Origin: Jacaranda mimosifolia
Lineage: Eukaryota; Streptophyta; Magnoliopsida; Lamiales; Bignoniaceae
Direction: 5' to 3'
NCBI GenBank assembly: GCA_018894105.1
Contig: CM032126.1
Coordinates: forward strand, 4,863,001 to 4,927,000
DNA: 64,000 bases
The translations under genes and the position numbers were made by a program. The notes beneath the pieces were generated by a model that had not been told where the DNA came from, ran no database searches, and was given only the letters and a program-made list of their open reading frames with translations. How positions within the stretch are numbered: position 1 is the stretch's first letter; each line of letters begins with the position of its first letter. Shown here piece by piece: positions 23,770 through 34,290 of this stretch.

Positions 23770-24262
23770 GCACACATCTTTTTCTAATGTTGTAATTTTT
23801 ATGGTAATGAACTAAGATAATCTACAAAAAAAAATTTTGAAACCTCAAATTTATGGCAAATTAAAATATTTTATCTTCTATCACCTAAGTTCATTTTTCA
23901 ATGTTAAATTCTTTAATTTCTTCAAACTAAGTCAATGTGAAAGCAAATTTCTTTATCTTATCTTCTACTATATTTATGAATATTTTATTGAATTTATAAA
24001 GTGATTTTAGGCATTAATTTCTGTCTAAAAATAGATTAATGAATGGGATTTGATTTGATGATACAAAAACTATACTCATATAAAATATTATTATGTCTCA
24101 TTTACATCATCAATTATATTATATCAATAAAATTCTTAATTTTTTTAAAGTGTTATATTTGTAAAATTTATAAAAACGTATTAATATCTAAATTAGAGTT
24201 AAAATTAAATAAAATGAAAATTTAAACTTATTGTTTGGTGCAACGCATGGACTAATAACTAG
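22693..24262. other. Right arm of the Helitron-like shell
   Basis: AT-rich, non-coding. Modules repeat inside it: an ATGTCTTGCTT block at about 22739 and 23362, and an AAACATAC...TTTACTA block at about 22791 and 23583. A long (GT)n array lies at about 23708-23766. It carries the CTAG end at 24259-24262. Confidence 0.45.
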
Positions 24263-26341
24263 TTAAAAGGTAAAATGCCAAAAAGAGAGAAAAAAGAAGA
24301 AGAAGAAGAAGAAGAAGAAGAAAGAAGAAGATAAAAATATTACTGAACACCTATAAATTTTCATAATCAAATTATTTATAAATAAAATTAATTGGCATAT
24401 ATTTACAGTTGATGTGACTTTAACCGAAACACTCAAATTTAAGAATTCAATGAGTGATGGTGGTAATTAATAAGTATAATTAGAAAGATCGATTTATCCT
24501 TGGAATTTAGCAAAATACCCTAACAGGGCGAAGATCTGCACATTTTTACTTGAATCTTAAACCGACTTGGAAGAACCCGATTCGAGTCATGACCCTGACT
24601 ATTGATCACAGATTTAAGGAACAACGATTTGGCACCTCGATCCGTACAAAAAAGGATAACAACACGCCTATAAAAGTAGAGATCTCAGCTGGTCTGATGT
24701 GTGCTCTTGTGGTCAAATCAAAGACCCAAATTTCTTGTGTGGACGTGATCTAGTTTGAGGTTGAGATCGTGAGCGGGGATCATTTGGACATTGAACTCAA
24801 GATCAAGACTTCAAAATCCCGTGTTGCATCAATGAGCAACTTAATCGAGATATAAGTTGATTTATAATTAAATTAATTTCAAAAACAATGTGAATCTTGA
24901 ATCATTACAAACTTTTATACTTATAAGGGCATATTTGAATTACTCAAACTTGTACATTGGGGCGCACCGGTGCATTCTTTCTAATAATAGCATTAATTAG
25001 AGAACCAGGCTCCAAGAGCTTCAAACAAAATCTAAAATAGCATAAGTGAAAACTCTGCCATGTGTTGTGACATGCTCACAACTAAAGTCTAAAGAGCTAA
25101 TTAGGCAATAAAGGATGAAATTGTTACCGATATAAGTTTATTTTGAAAGTTATAATTGCAATTCCCATCCATATAAATTTGTAACATAACAGAGTAATAA
25201 AATATATCAATATTTAATTTCACCATAGATAGAGTCAATTTTTCTCCCAAGTCCTAACCATGTAAATCTTATCTTATTTGTCTTTTCAATTTTCCTTTCT
25301 CCTTATTTGGTTTATAACAGAAGTTGGTTGTTTGGTAATGATCGACATTTTCATCTTTTTATGGAGATTATTGCTATGTAGTTATTTGTTTCATAATCAA
25401 GATTTGATTTTTTTATTGTGAAACTTATCCTTCAAGTAGAACGTACAATTGAGAATCTCAGAGTATTACTCGTAAAAGATTGATAAGAGTTCGAATTTTT
25501 TCTTTTAATTTGGACTTTAATCGCTGGATGTGATTGTACAGAAATGGTTAGGATTGTCGTATTTGTCGAATCCTTCGACAATCAAATCAATGTTGTGTTA
25601 GAAAAAATAAGGTAATAAATAGAGAAGGAAAAAAGGATTTCTTATTGGTCAAGTGAATATGCTTCCTCAGCATCCAATTTCATAATTTATACTAGGAAAA
25701 TGGTCATTTGTCGTCGTTCTATTAGCCTCTTATATTCAGACGAGTCTTAAGTTGATTCGGGTTCAAATGGCTGAACCTCCCAACTTAGGCCAGACAGCAT
25801 GGGCCAAATACCCTTCTTTTTGAGTTGGGCCAGGCCAAGAGGCCCAAATATTTTATTTAGTCCATATCAAACACAATATGGAATATGAAAGTTACGTAGA
25901 ATGGCTCAATTTAAAATTTTATTACGTAGAAAATAAGAGTACTTTTCAATTATTAACTTATCTATGGCTGTGCTAGTGATACACACTTTTCCTAAGTTCA
26001 TCGTATTTTTTTTTAACTGGACAGGATAAAGATTAGAACCATCCTTTGCATTCAATTTGACAAGACTAATTTCATGATCACGACATTGTCTTAACAACAT
26101 TAACCTATATATTAATCTATATGATCTATTTTATAGAATAATGGGACCACATATTTATATGTATGTGTCACGCTAAAAATTGATTAATTTAAGACCTCTT
26201 TTTCACATTAATTTTCTTTCGAGCTAGGTATTATTTGGCCCATTAATGGAAAAGTGCTGCATTTCTGGGCCGAGTTTCACAATATGATAACAACTTATAA
26301 TCTCATCATGGGCTCAAAAAGTCTCCCTATTACATCTTACA
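24263..26341. other. Intergenic, with (GAA)n and an unexplained block
   Basis: A GAA microsatellite lies at about 24296-24325. A less AT-rich block at about 24535-24850 contains a CCTATAAAAG box and a 67-codon frame (24550-24753) that I cannot assign; it could be an LTR fragment. The rest is AT-rich with no gene seen. Confidence 0.4.
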
Positions 26342-27244
26342 TAGGGCTGTCAATTGAATTCGAATTCGATTATTTAACCAATAAAATATTTGATGAATAT
26401 GATCCTACTAAAAAGTTCGTAATCTGAAATAAATTGAATAAATATGAATATGGCTCAATTTGATTCATTAATAATTAATTCGAATTTAAATATATATGTA
26501 GTATTATACATACATACATATATATATATATACAGGGTCCTATAGTAATGTCAAAGTGGATATTTGGATAAAGGGAGTTATGAACTCTTATGCAATATAT
26601 CAAATCAAGTATTTTTCATATAGATTGTTAAAATTTGAGCTTATTTATATCATAATTACATTACTTGTTTTTCTATTTTTATAATAAAAAATTATGCGAA
26701 AAGAGTAATGAGTAGGAGCCGACGCCATGATATGGCAAGAATGTAATGTAAATCTTTATTTGATCAAAATAATTTTTTATTTTATAAAATTTTGAGTCTA
26801 TAATTAGTTGATTGAATAATAAAGTATAACTATGTATTTATAATACCAAATACGTACTATTATCAGCAACGAAACCCAAAATGCAATGATCTGGTGAATG
26901 AATGTGATTAAATTACATTCTATTATTATTTTTTAGTGATCAATAGGCTTGAAAATTTATTCATTAATATGTTGTGTATTTTGTTTAACGATGACTGTTT
27001 TGAATTTGGATTCCAATAAAATTTTTAAAAAATAATAATAAATATATGATAGTTGTGGGAGTATTCAAATTTGAATTTTTTTTTATATTCGATGGATATC
27101 CGACTTTTATCTGGATTCGATTGTGGTTATACCAACTATAGATCCTATAGGATCTTGGATAGAATTTAGATATGATATATTTCTTTTGGATTCAAATTCG
27201 GATCCAGTATGGTCGGATTCGAATCCCACCCATTGACAACCCTA
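26342..27244. mobile_element. hAT-like element, TAGGGCTGTCAAT ends
   Basis: Inverted ends TAGGGCTGTCAAT and ATTGACAACCCTA are 903 bp apart. Flanks read ATCTTACA on the left and AATTCTTACG on the right, a plausible but imperfect 8-bp target duplication. The interior is AT-rich and non-coding and includes TTCGAATTCGA-type motifs near both ends. Confidence 0.5.
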
Positions 27245-27352
27245 AATTCTTACGCATATTGCATATTTCTCTTAATTATATTTACATTTTGCACACGTAC
27301 ACGCATATTAAAAGTTTGTCAATATACAAATTTTAAATTTTATACATAATAG

Positions 27353-27830
27353 AGTGGGCAATTGATTTAATGGTATTATCCTCACCAGTGGCGGAGCTAG
27401 AAAATATTCTTAGTGGGATCAAAAATTTTACTAAAGTAGATCGCATTAATTAATTAATTAATATAAAGTAATTTGATTTTTTTAGTATATATAATTTCAA
27501 CTTTTCTGCATTTATATTTTAACACAATTTTAAAAGGTAATGTTAGAAAGTATACCAATTAATCAATTAGTCACTTCTTTCCTAGTTGAATTATTGACCC
27601 CTCATTAAATAATTTTTATTTTTTTCACTAGGGTCAATTGAAGGTAAAAAAAAATTTTTTTTTTTGAAAATATTACATATATATATATACACATATATAA
27701 GAAAAAAAAATTCAGTGGGGTCATTTGACCCCACTGAGCACTGAGTGGCTCTGCCACTGATCCTCACATTTCGGGGTTTGAACATCAATGAGCCCTTGGT
27801 GTCAATATGTATATAAATATAAAAAAAATG
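27353..27830 (+). mobile_element. SINE copy 1, split by a MITE
   Basis: The left part (27353-27385, with ATTTAATGGTATTATCCTCAC) and right part (27768-27830, with GGGGTTTGAACATC) together resemble the other SINE copies in this window, with an A-box-like then a B-box-like segment. The hAT MITE at 27386-27759 lies between them with a duplicated ATCCTCAC. Confidence 0.5.
27386..27759. mobile_element. hAT MITE with perfect 8-bp target duplication
   Basis: The ends are CAGTGGCGGAGC and GCTCTGCCACTG, inverted with one mismatch. ATCCTCAC occurs immediately outside both ends (27378-27385 and 27760-27767). Eight-base duplications and CAG...CTG ends fit the hAT superfamily. The 374-bp interior has no coding capacity. 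Confidence 0.88.
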
Positions 27831-27854
27831 TTTTGATACAAATAAATATATCGA

Positions 27855-28010
27855 GTGATCAGTTGGTCTAATGACATCGTATACTTATATGTGTGAGGTT
27901 TGAGTTCTAACCCTAACAAATTTTTAATTCGCTTGCATGTGTGAATTAAAAAATACATATAAATATGAGGCAATGTATTAGATTAATTGACCACTCAACT
28001 TATATTTTCT
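27855..28010 (+). mobile_element. SINE copy 2
   Basis: GATCAGTTGGTCTAATGAC (A-box-like) is followed about 35 bases later by GGTTTGAGTTCTAACCC (B-box-like), the spacing of a tRNA-derived RNA polymerase III promoter. Its tail ...AATTGACCACTCAACT is shared with copy 3 at 30916-31068. Confidence 0.5.
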
Positions 28011-28812
28011 TCTTTAAATATAAAGATATATATGATTTTTTTAATGATAAAAGTATATGTATATATTTTTTTTTGATAATTTATAAAAGTATATATTCAC
28101 ATGCTCTTACTCCGCATAAGAGTTTTCATTATATTTTATAATCTTGTATTACAGTATCCGTGTTATATCATCATATTAATTGCAGAGCTCTAGTTGTACA
28201 ATTACGTAATTGGTCAGCTAGCATTTAACTATGTATTTTAGCTCAAAGTGGTCCAAATTAAATTAACACATCAAATAGAACCTTAATATATTGAAAGGTG
28301 AAAGAGTAATATAATATTGTTTACTTCGAAACATTAATGATCTTCCCTATGTTATTAGCAAACTATGAATTAGCAATTAGATCATTCATTTACGCGCTTT
28401 TAGTTAAGTTGCCTTTTTAGCCTGATTAATTGTATATATACATACATAATAATTACACATATATAGGTATACATTACGGGGTACAATTTTATAAACAACA
28501 AATTAATAGTGATAAGATTATTACCAAAATACCAATTTTTGGATTGGTGTATATGAATATTAGTTTTTATTTTACTTTATAAATATATGAGATTTATATT
28601 TAATTTTCTTGAAAAAATATTTTATAGACTTAATATTTATGTTAATATAGAACATAAGATAAAACATAGCTAGAGGAGAGGGTTCAAGCAAATTTACTTG
28701 AATGACCACTAGCAATTGAAGGTACAGACATACATCCAAGCAAAGAATGCATTTATATTTTCTCTCTATAAATAATTCTTAATTTACGTAAATCACAACG
28801 GCTTGTTACTTC
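28011..28812. other. AT-rich intergenic DNA
   Basis: No gene, RNA or transposon end is recognised between SINE copy 2 and the MITE at 28813. Confidence 0.4.
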
Positions 28813-28970
28813 GAATCTTTTATTCTATTTTATATTACAGCTACTATTATAATTTTTTAATATATGTCAAGTATATATTTAATTTTTAATTAATTATTAT
28901 TATAAAAAAATATTTAATACACTAATTACCATACATTCATGAATTATATAATAAAAGATGCAACCTTAAA
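28813..28970 (+). mobile_element. AT-rich MITE, family copy 3
   Basis: Ends GAATCTTTTATTC and ATAATAAAAGATGC form an imperfect inverted repeat, and the core TATATGTCAAGTATA with TTTTAATTAATTATTA matches copies at 180-351 and 910-1079. It lies just downstream of the PUB24-like stop codon. Confidence 0.5.
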
Positions 28971-29022
28971 CGGAACAAGTATTTAAGCTGCTCTTACAGG
29001 ACGATCCCCATCATACCATGAA

Positions 29023-30231
29023 TCACCTCGTATGCCTAGTTACGGTAGCAACTTCAACACAAGGTGAGTCTTTCCACACATCAGAATGTCTCCTCAGTAT
29101 TTCTCTAGCTCTCTCCTTCAGATGCGCCGCGCTATTCGCTTGCATCACCATGCAAAGCTTCGCAACGGTTCCAACCCGCAGCATCTCCTGAACCACCCCA
29201 CTTGTCCCCGAGTATTTAGAGATCATCCCAATTATCAGCATGGCCCTATCATCCGACGTCGGAGAAACCTTCAGGATCCGCCGTGTCACCACCGCAATAC
29301 CGGCGGCGTGACTCAGAAGCTGGGCCCTTCCATCGGCACACGAACATAAATGGTACAATATTTCCAGCACCAATTCCGTTGTTTTCTTTTCCGGGCTTCT
29401 CAGTTCCACCTCAATGAGATCGACAACCGCCCCTGATTCCACCATCACGACCCGGTTTCTGCCCCACGAACAGGCTTCCAACAAGACCTGCAAAAGGGCA
29501 TTTGTTTCTTGCTGCTGAGAGATCCGCAGATGATTCAAAATATTTTTGAAGAATTCCGGCTTCAGTCTCTCCAGCGTCCCTGGATTCGCCTTCTGAATTA
29601 CGAATTTCAGCGCATATGCTGCGTGGGTTTTCACTGTTTTATTCTCACTACACCCGAAAACCCACATCAACGAGTCGAAGATTTCATCATTTTCAGTCAA
29701 GGGTCCCCTGGATTGGTCCAGAGAAACACGAACGTTGTAAAGAATACTAAGAGCTTCTTCCAGGCCATTAGTTTCTCCCTTTCTGTAACAAGAAATGATA
29801 AAAGATGTCAGCGACTTAGCCAATCCAGCCTCAACCATATAAACCCTATTTCTATCGTTCTCCACCGCAAGAGCTTCCAGTTTTTGCAGAGTTTTCAGCT
29901 GCAAGCTGGGGACAGAAAGGTCCCTAATCAGGTTAATAGCATAAAATTTGCTGAGAGGCGGCTTCGGCGTGGGGATCCGATCAATCCCATAGGCTTCATT
30001 GGCAGCGCACCAGGCCTGGATCAGCCTACGCAGAGTGTGGTTCGGGGTCAAGTCCGAGCCTTCAGGCAAGGCCTGTTTGGTGACGGGACATATCGTATTG
30101 TGGCTCTTGAATAGCCAATGCTCAATGCTCTCTCGATCATATGTTATCCCGGAAACTGCCGTCACCGGATCTTTCATGATCTGAAGTGAAATCGGGCAGA
30201 TAAAGTACTCGGGAACTTCTATGTTGTCCAT
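29023..30231 (-). CDS. U-box/ARM E3 ubiquitin ligase, PUB24-like
   Basis: A 402-residue intronless ORF. Residues 5-78 are a U-box (EVPEYFICPISLQIMKDPV, AVSGITYDRESIEHW, CPVTKQ, LTPNHTLRRLIQAWC). The rest is an ARM-type helical repeat region including LEACSWGRNRVVMVESGAV and LCSCADGRAQLLSHAAGIAVV. The AVSGITYDR wording is closer to Arabidopsis PUB24 than to PUB22/23. These act as E3 ligases that dampen pattern-triggered immune signalling. It is a paralogue of 1537-2772 on the same strand, about 26 kb away, with the same domain order. A TATA candidate (GTATAAATTA on the minus strand, about 30355-30364) lies about 125 bases before the ATG. Subgroup naming is inferred. Confidence 0.93.
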   Translation of the reverse strand: MDNIEVPEYFICPISLQIMKDPVTAVSGITYDRESIEHWLFKSHNTICPVTKQALPEGSDLTPNHTLRRLIQAWCAANEAYGIDRIPTPKPPLSKFYAINLIRDLSVPSLQLKTLQKLEALAVENDRNRVYMVEAGLAKSLTSFIISCYRKGETNGLEEALSILYNVRVSLDQSRGPLTENDEIFDSLMWVFGCSENKTVKTHAAYALKFVIQKANPGTLERLKPEFFKNILNHLRISQQQETNALLQVLLEACSWGRNRVVMVESGAVVDLIEVELRSPEKKTTELVLEILYHLCSCADGRAQLLSHAAGIAVVTRRILKVSPTSDDRAMLIIGMISKYSGTSGVVQEMLRVGTVAKLCMVMQANSAAHLKERAREILRRHSDVWKDSPCVEVATVTRHTR

Positions 30232-30354
30232 GAATTAATAAGTAGCCTATTACAGGACATATGCTATGATAAGACCTGGAAATAAAACTGATTAATGGAG
30301 ATTAATATATGTGTGTGGATAGTAGTGTAGTCTCTGGTAAGAGAATGCGGCTGT

Positions 30355-30364
30355 TAATTTATAC
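30355..30364 (-). promoter_or_regulatory. TATA box candidate of the PUB24-like gene
   Basis: The minus strand reads GTATAAATTA about 125 bases before the start codon at 30231, a normal distance for a short plant leader. Confidence 0.45.
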
Positions 30365-30479
30365 GAGAAAAGGAATTATTGGTTATAAGAAATGAAGTCG
30401 TGTATTCTCATGGGACAGTTTTTCGGCGGTCAAATGCGAGAAAAATGTGTTGAAAGAGAAATAATTGAGAGCTTTGGGC

Positions 30480-30915
30480 AGATGCGACTAGTGGGAGGCT
30501 CCAGGGACCAGCATTGAATCGAAGTATGACTTTTTTGTCTGAATAAAAAATATGATTATGATTAATTGCTACTTAATTAAGACTATGTTTAGATTATATT
30601 GATTAGGTTAGGTCACGTGAATAATCCATTGTGTGTTGAATATAAGAGTTGACTTTCAAGTCGGTGGTTGCGTCCATTCGATTTTTTCTTTTTTGGAATT
30701 TTAATGAAAAAAATATGGATTTATATAAAAAAAAATAATTAATTTTAAATAATTGAATTTAAGTTTTTATTTGTTAATACTTCATTTTTTTCTTCTCGAG
30801 ATTTTAAATCTAAGGAAAAGATAGTGTGTGTGTGTGTGTTTTTTCCTTATTTACACTTACATGTGCAAGGGTCGTTAAAGTTTAAATCTTAAATTTCATA
30901 CAATACAAATGTGAA
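30480..30915. other. PUB24-like upstream DNA
   Basis: AT-rich promoter-distal DNA with a short (GT)n at about 30824-30839. No other feature is seen. Confidence 0.4.
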
Positions 30916-30987
30916 AAGTCAAGTAGTCAAGTGATTCAATAGCATCACCCTCACACATATAAGTTTGAAATTCAAAATTTAAACATG

Positions 30988-31028
<41 letters not shown>

Positions 31029-31068
31029 CATATAGGTGTAAGAATGAATGACCACTTAACTGATAAAT
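30916..31068 (+). mobile_element. SINE copy 3 with internal (AAT)n
   Basis: It contains AAGTGATTCAATAGCATCA then CCTCACACATATAAG, as in the copies at 45652 and 45960, and ends AATGACCACTTAACT like copy 2. An (AAT)n array at about 30990-31025 has expanded inside it. The B-box-like part (GAAATTCAAAATT) is degraded. Confidence 0.45.
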
Positions 31069-31500
31069 TAACATATTTAATGTCAATCAATTATTTGTGG
31101 ATGGTCTAGATTAATATTGGCTACAACTTCTAATTATATTTTGAATTCCAACCAAATTTTTAAGTAATATTGTCGAGTTATAGAGAGAATGGTTCCTTTT
31201 TATCCATTTTTTTGCTTTTAGAATATGACCTAAATTTTAGAATTTTCTGTACATGCATGACGATAATCATAACAGCAACCATTTTGTAGTGTTTTGGGGC
31301 TCTCAATTAACATTAACTTAAAAACATTGAGTCATGATACTTCTTTATTTGATTATTTTCTCGGTATTACACCGTGTATTAAATTAGAAATTTTAATTCA
31401 GACACATTAGTGTGAGATCAAATATGATACCAAGTAACTTAATTTATCTAAGTACTGAAAATGCCATCATAGTTATGTATCTAAGTAACTTAATTTACAG
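31069..31500. other. Intergenic, nothing recognised
   Basis: AT-rich sequence with no gene or repeat boundary that I can support. Confidence 0.4.
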
Positions 31501-31610
31501 AGAGAGAGAATTTTGATAAAGTTTTATATGCACGATCAAAGTATAAAAACATCATATATGGATCAAGCAACATTAATAATAAAATTTATGCGGTATTTTT
31601 ACTAATGTAT
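31501..31610 (+). repeat. Direct repeat left of the CACTA-like element
   Basis: About 110 bp including GATAAAGTTTTATATGCACG and AACATCATATATGGATCA. The same order of motifs recurs at 32091-32200 on the other side of the element, with roughly 80-85% similarity by eye. Confidence 0.75.
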
Positions 31611-32080
31611 CACTACAAAAAATGTTACATTAGTTACAAAATAATAAGTGGCAATATAAAAATTATCATTAATAATATGTATCAAGTGACAATAGTTTTT
31701 ATTTTGTCACTAGTGATATTTTTTAAGTGACAATAATTTTTATTTTATCACAATATAGTTCGTTAGTAACAAAAATTAATGTTTTAAATTGTCACCAGTA
31801 ACAATTAGTGACATCTCTATAATGACAATCTAATGACAATAAAAATTGCCACAATAATTTGTGACATAATTTTCATTGTCATTAAGTTGTCACTATAGAA
31901 GTGTCATTAATTATAAATGGCGACAATTTAAGCACTAGTATTATCAATATTTAGTTTGTAAAAATTATTAAGATGATAAATTAAAATAAAATTTATTATC
32001 ACCTAATATATATAATTAGTGACAATTTTTTTTATTGTTATTCATTATTTTTTTACTAACTTTTTTTTTTTTTTTCAGTG
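31611..32080. mobile_element. CACTA-like non-autonomous element
   Basis: It begins CACTACAAAAAATG and ends with a T run and CAGTG, so the ends are CACTA/CACTG inverted, the mark of the En/Spm (CACTA) superfamily. The 470-bp interior is built from GTGACAAT/ATTGTCAC motifs in both orientations, giving extensive potential fold-back. No TNP-like protein is encoded. The 3-bp target duplication is not evident. A diverged relative is at 46850-47195. Confidence 0.7.
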
Positions 32081-32090
32081 AAAGACAAAA

Positions 32091-32200
32091 GAGAGAACTT
32101 CGATAAAGTTTTATAGGCACGAAGTATAAAAACATCATATATGGATCACGTCACACTAATATGAAACCTAATTATGTGGTACTTCTATTAATGTGTTTTG
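32091..32200 (+). repeat. Direct repeat right of the CACTA-like element
   Basis: Second copy of the block at 31501-31610, with GATAAAGTTTTATAGGCACG, AACATCATATATGGATCACG and a similar ending (CTATTAATGTG against ACTAATGTAT). Confidence 0.75.
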
Positions 32201-32800
32201 CACGATACTTAATGTTTTCACGCCAGTGGAATTTGAACAAAAAAATGATGAGTTTTAAACATTTTTTAACTTGATCTGGACAATATTTTTGTCTGAAACT
32301 GAGGCGTCCTTTTTACGGCAAAAGAGGCTGTCTTTTCTTGTTGACTGGCCTCTTTATTAGTAAATTTTTTCTTTCTTTCTTTCATTTTTTTAAGGCAGGA
32401 ATCGTCTTAATCTAAATTGAATATCTTACAGCTTTGAACTCATTCCTAATTTAAAATTATGATTGGTACAATTGTAGTTGCTTTGACATCCACATTGCCC
32501 CCACTTAATTCATAGACCCATGCAATTGGACTCGACGATTTCTTAGTAAAATAGTTTAACAAATTTGACATACACATATTTGTAATAGAAAATTAACAAT
32601 TATCATGCTAAAAATTTTAAAATACAAAAAAGGGGTTAAAAAGATTTGATTTCAAGTTTTTGTTAAATATGTTCAGTTTCATAAATATTCTATGATCTCA
32701 AACTAAATCACTATAGCAGCAGCAATTAAGAAATAATCTTCAATAGATAAGCCAACACACACCAAAAGATATATACATATATATATGTGTGTGTTACAGT
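32201..32800. other. AT-rich intergenic DNA
   Basis: No gene or element end is recognised here. Confidence 0.4.
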
Positions 32801-32802
32801 TT

Positions 32803-32890
32803 GGCCAAATAATTAATTGATCTACTGACATTATTTTTATATTTATATGTGTAAAATTTGAAGTTCGAACCCTAATAAATTGTAAATATA
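32803..32890 (+). mobile_element. SINE copy 4 (head only)
   Basis: TAATTGATCTACTGACATTA (A-box-like) is followed by TTTGAAGTTCGAACCCTAAT, which contains a canonical B-box GTTCGAACCC. The tail after 32890 does not match the other copies. Confidence 0.5.
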
Positions 32891-33621
32891 TATATATGGG
32901 TTTACTTGATCAAAAAAATTTATTCAAAGTTAGGGCGTGGTTGATCAAAGATTCATTCAAGATGATTCTATCAATTATTTATTCTAAATAAATACAAGTA
33001 CAAAATTTTAATTGAAATTATTCAATGATATCCACTGCGAGTCAACAAGCCAAATCAAGTCAATTGACTTAACTCATCGTTCAGTTCACACATGAAATTC
33101 TTGAATGCAAATTGCAATGGCACTTGACTGCTCTCTTTGGAGCTGTCCCTCGTTGAGTCCCGTGTCAAATTCCTAATCCAAATAAATATAGAACTACTTT
33201 CTATTTCTAATTTTCCAGAAAAAAAAATGTTGATTCAAATATAATTGAATTCAGTTTTGAATAGAATCAAGAATATAAAAATATTATATATTTTTAATAA
33301 TATGAATTAGATTCATTTTTAATTGTAAGATTCCAATCATGTTGAGGTATCACGTCTCCAAATTTCATCGCCTAATATGTAAATCGAACCATATTGAGAT
33401 ATTATTATGAGTATAGTTATTTGCACTCTAAAATTTGTTATCACACTCCATTCTAAATTTTTATATTAGGTTATTGACAAAAATATCTACTTACTTTTCA
33501 AATTCATTTATATTAATTTGGAAGACAAATATACCGTTTAATATAATAATTATCACTTTTAATTTGGTTACTCGTGAAAATATTTTCACCTTAATTTATT
33601 TAACTTAATATGAAATAACAA
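32891..33621. other. AT-rich intergenic DNA
   Basis: No gene, RNA or clear repeat boundary is seen before the hAT-like MITE at 33622. Confidence 0.4.
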
Positions 33622-34290
33622 TAGACCTGACAAATGGGTACCCATGAATTACCCAAGAATGAATAGTGACATGTTAGGTAAATTTACCCATGAGTAGAAT
33701 TATCCATTTTTTATTGAATACAAGATAATGAACTCAAGTCATGGGTAATGGGTAGTCCACAGGTACCAGTATTTTTTTTTTTATTAATACTTGATAGTAA
33801 ATTAATATGTATTTTTTAATTTACATAATATTTTTCAAATATTACCTAAATAAAACTAATAAAAGAGGCTACAAATTTTAAATATAAGTATGTCAAGTAT
33901 TTTATATTGAAAAGTACAACTTAAGTGTTTATACATTTATCAATTTTAAATTATATTACATCTCGAAATTCAAATTTAAATTCCATTATATGTCAAAAGT
34001 TTTTTGAACTAAAAATTTAAATACAACTTAAACATTGTTGTTATAATAGAAAAATGTATTATACCTTCTAAATTAGTGATGAGAATTAGAGAAAAATTTA
34101 ACACACACACATATATATGTATACATATTGTTATTCAAGGATTACCCGTGGGGATCCATGGGTTGGATAAAAAGTAGCAAGTAAACAGGATGGGTAAAAT
34201 TGCCTGCATTTTATTGGATGGAGAAAATGAGGCCCATTATCAGCATTTTTTTGGGTACCCATTGGTATGAGTGATTTTTTGCCAGATGTA
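33622..34290. mobile_element. hAT-like MITE, 669 bp
   Basis: It starts TAGACCTGACAAATGGGTAC and ends with the inverted counterpart (GGGTACCCATTGG ... TTTTTTGCCAGATGTA). AATAACAA on the left (33614-33621) and AGTAACAA on the right (34291-34298) form an 8-bp target duplication with one mismatch. GGGTACCCAT occurs near both ends. It is non-coding. Confidence 0.65.

Larger units (their letters stand above)
10401..24262 (+). mobile_element. Helitron-like shell split by the Tat element
   Basis: The left end reads A followed by TCTAATATATATATAAAG. The right end reads GGTGCAACGCATGG, a spacer, then CTAG followed by T, which fits Helitron 5' and 3' termini in the same orientation. The 10874-22545 interval is the LTR retrotransposon plus one target duplication, so the original Helitron would be about 2.2 kb and non-autonomous. 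A motif of the type GATAAGTTxxTTTT occurs on both sides of the retrotransposon (about 10472 and 23028), suggesting both flanks belong to one AT-rich unit. The pairing of the two ends is inferred. Confidence 0.5.

Noticed and set aside
27205..27235. GGATTCGAATCCCACC, resembling a tRNA T-arm
   Set aside because: No acceptor stem, D-arm or anticodon arm can be drawn around it. It belongs to the TTCGAATTC-rich end of the hAT-like element at 26342-27244.
29509..30114. 201-codon plus-strand ORF across the PUB24-like gene
   Set aside because: It is the reverse-strand shadow of a conserved U-box/ARM coding sequence.
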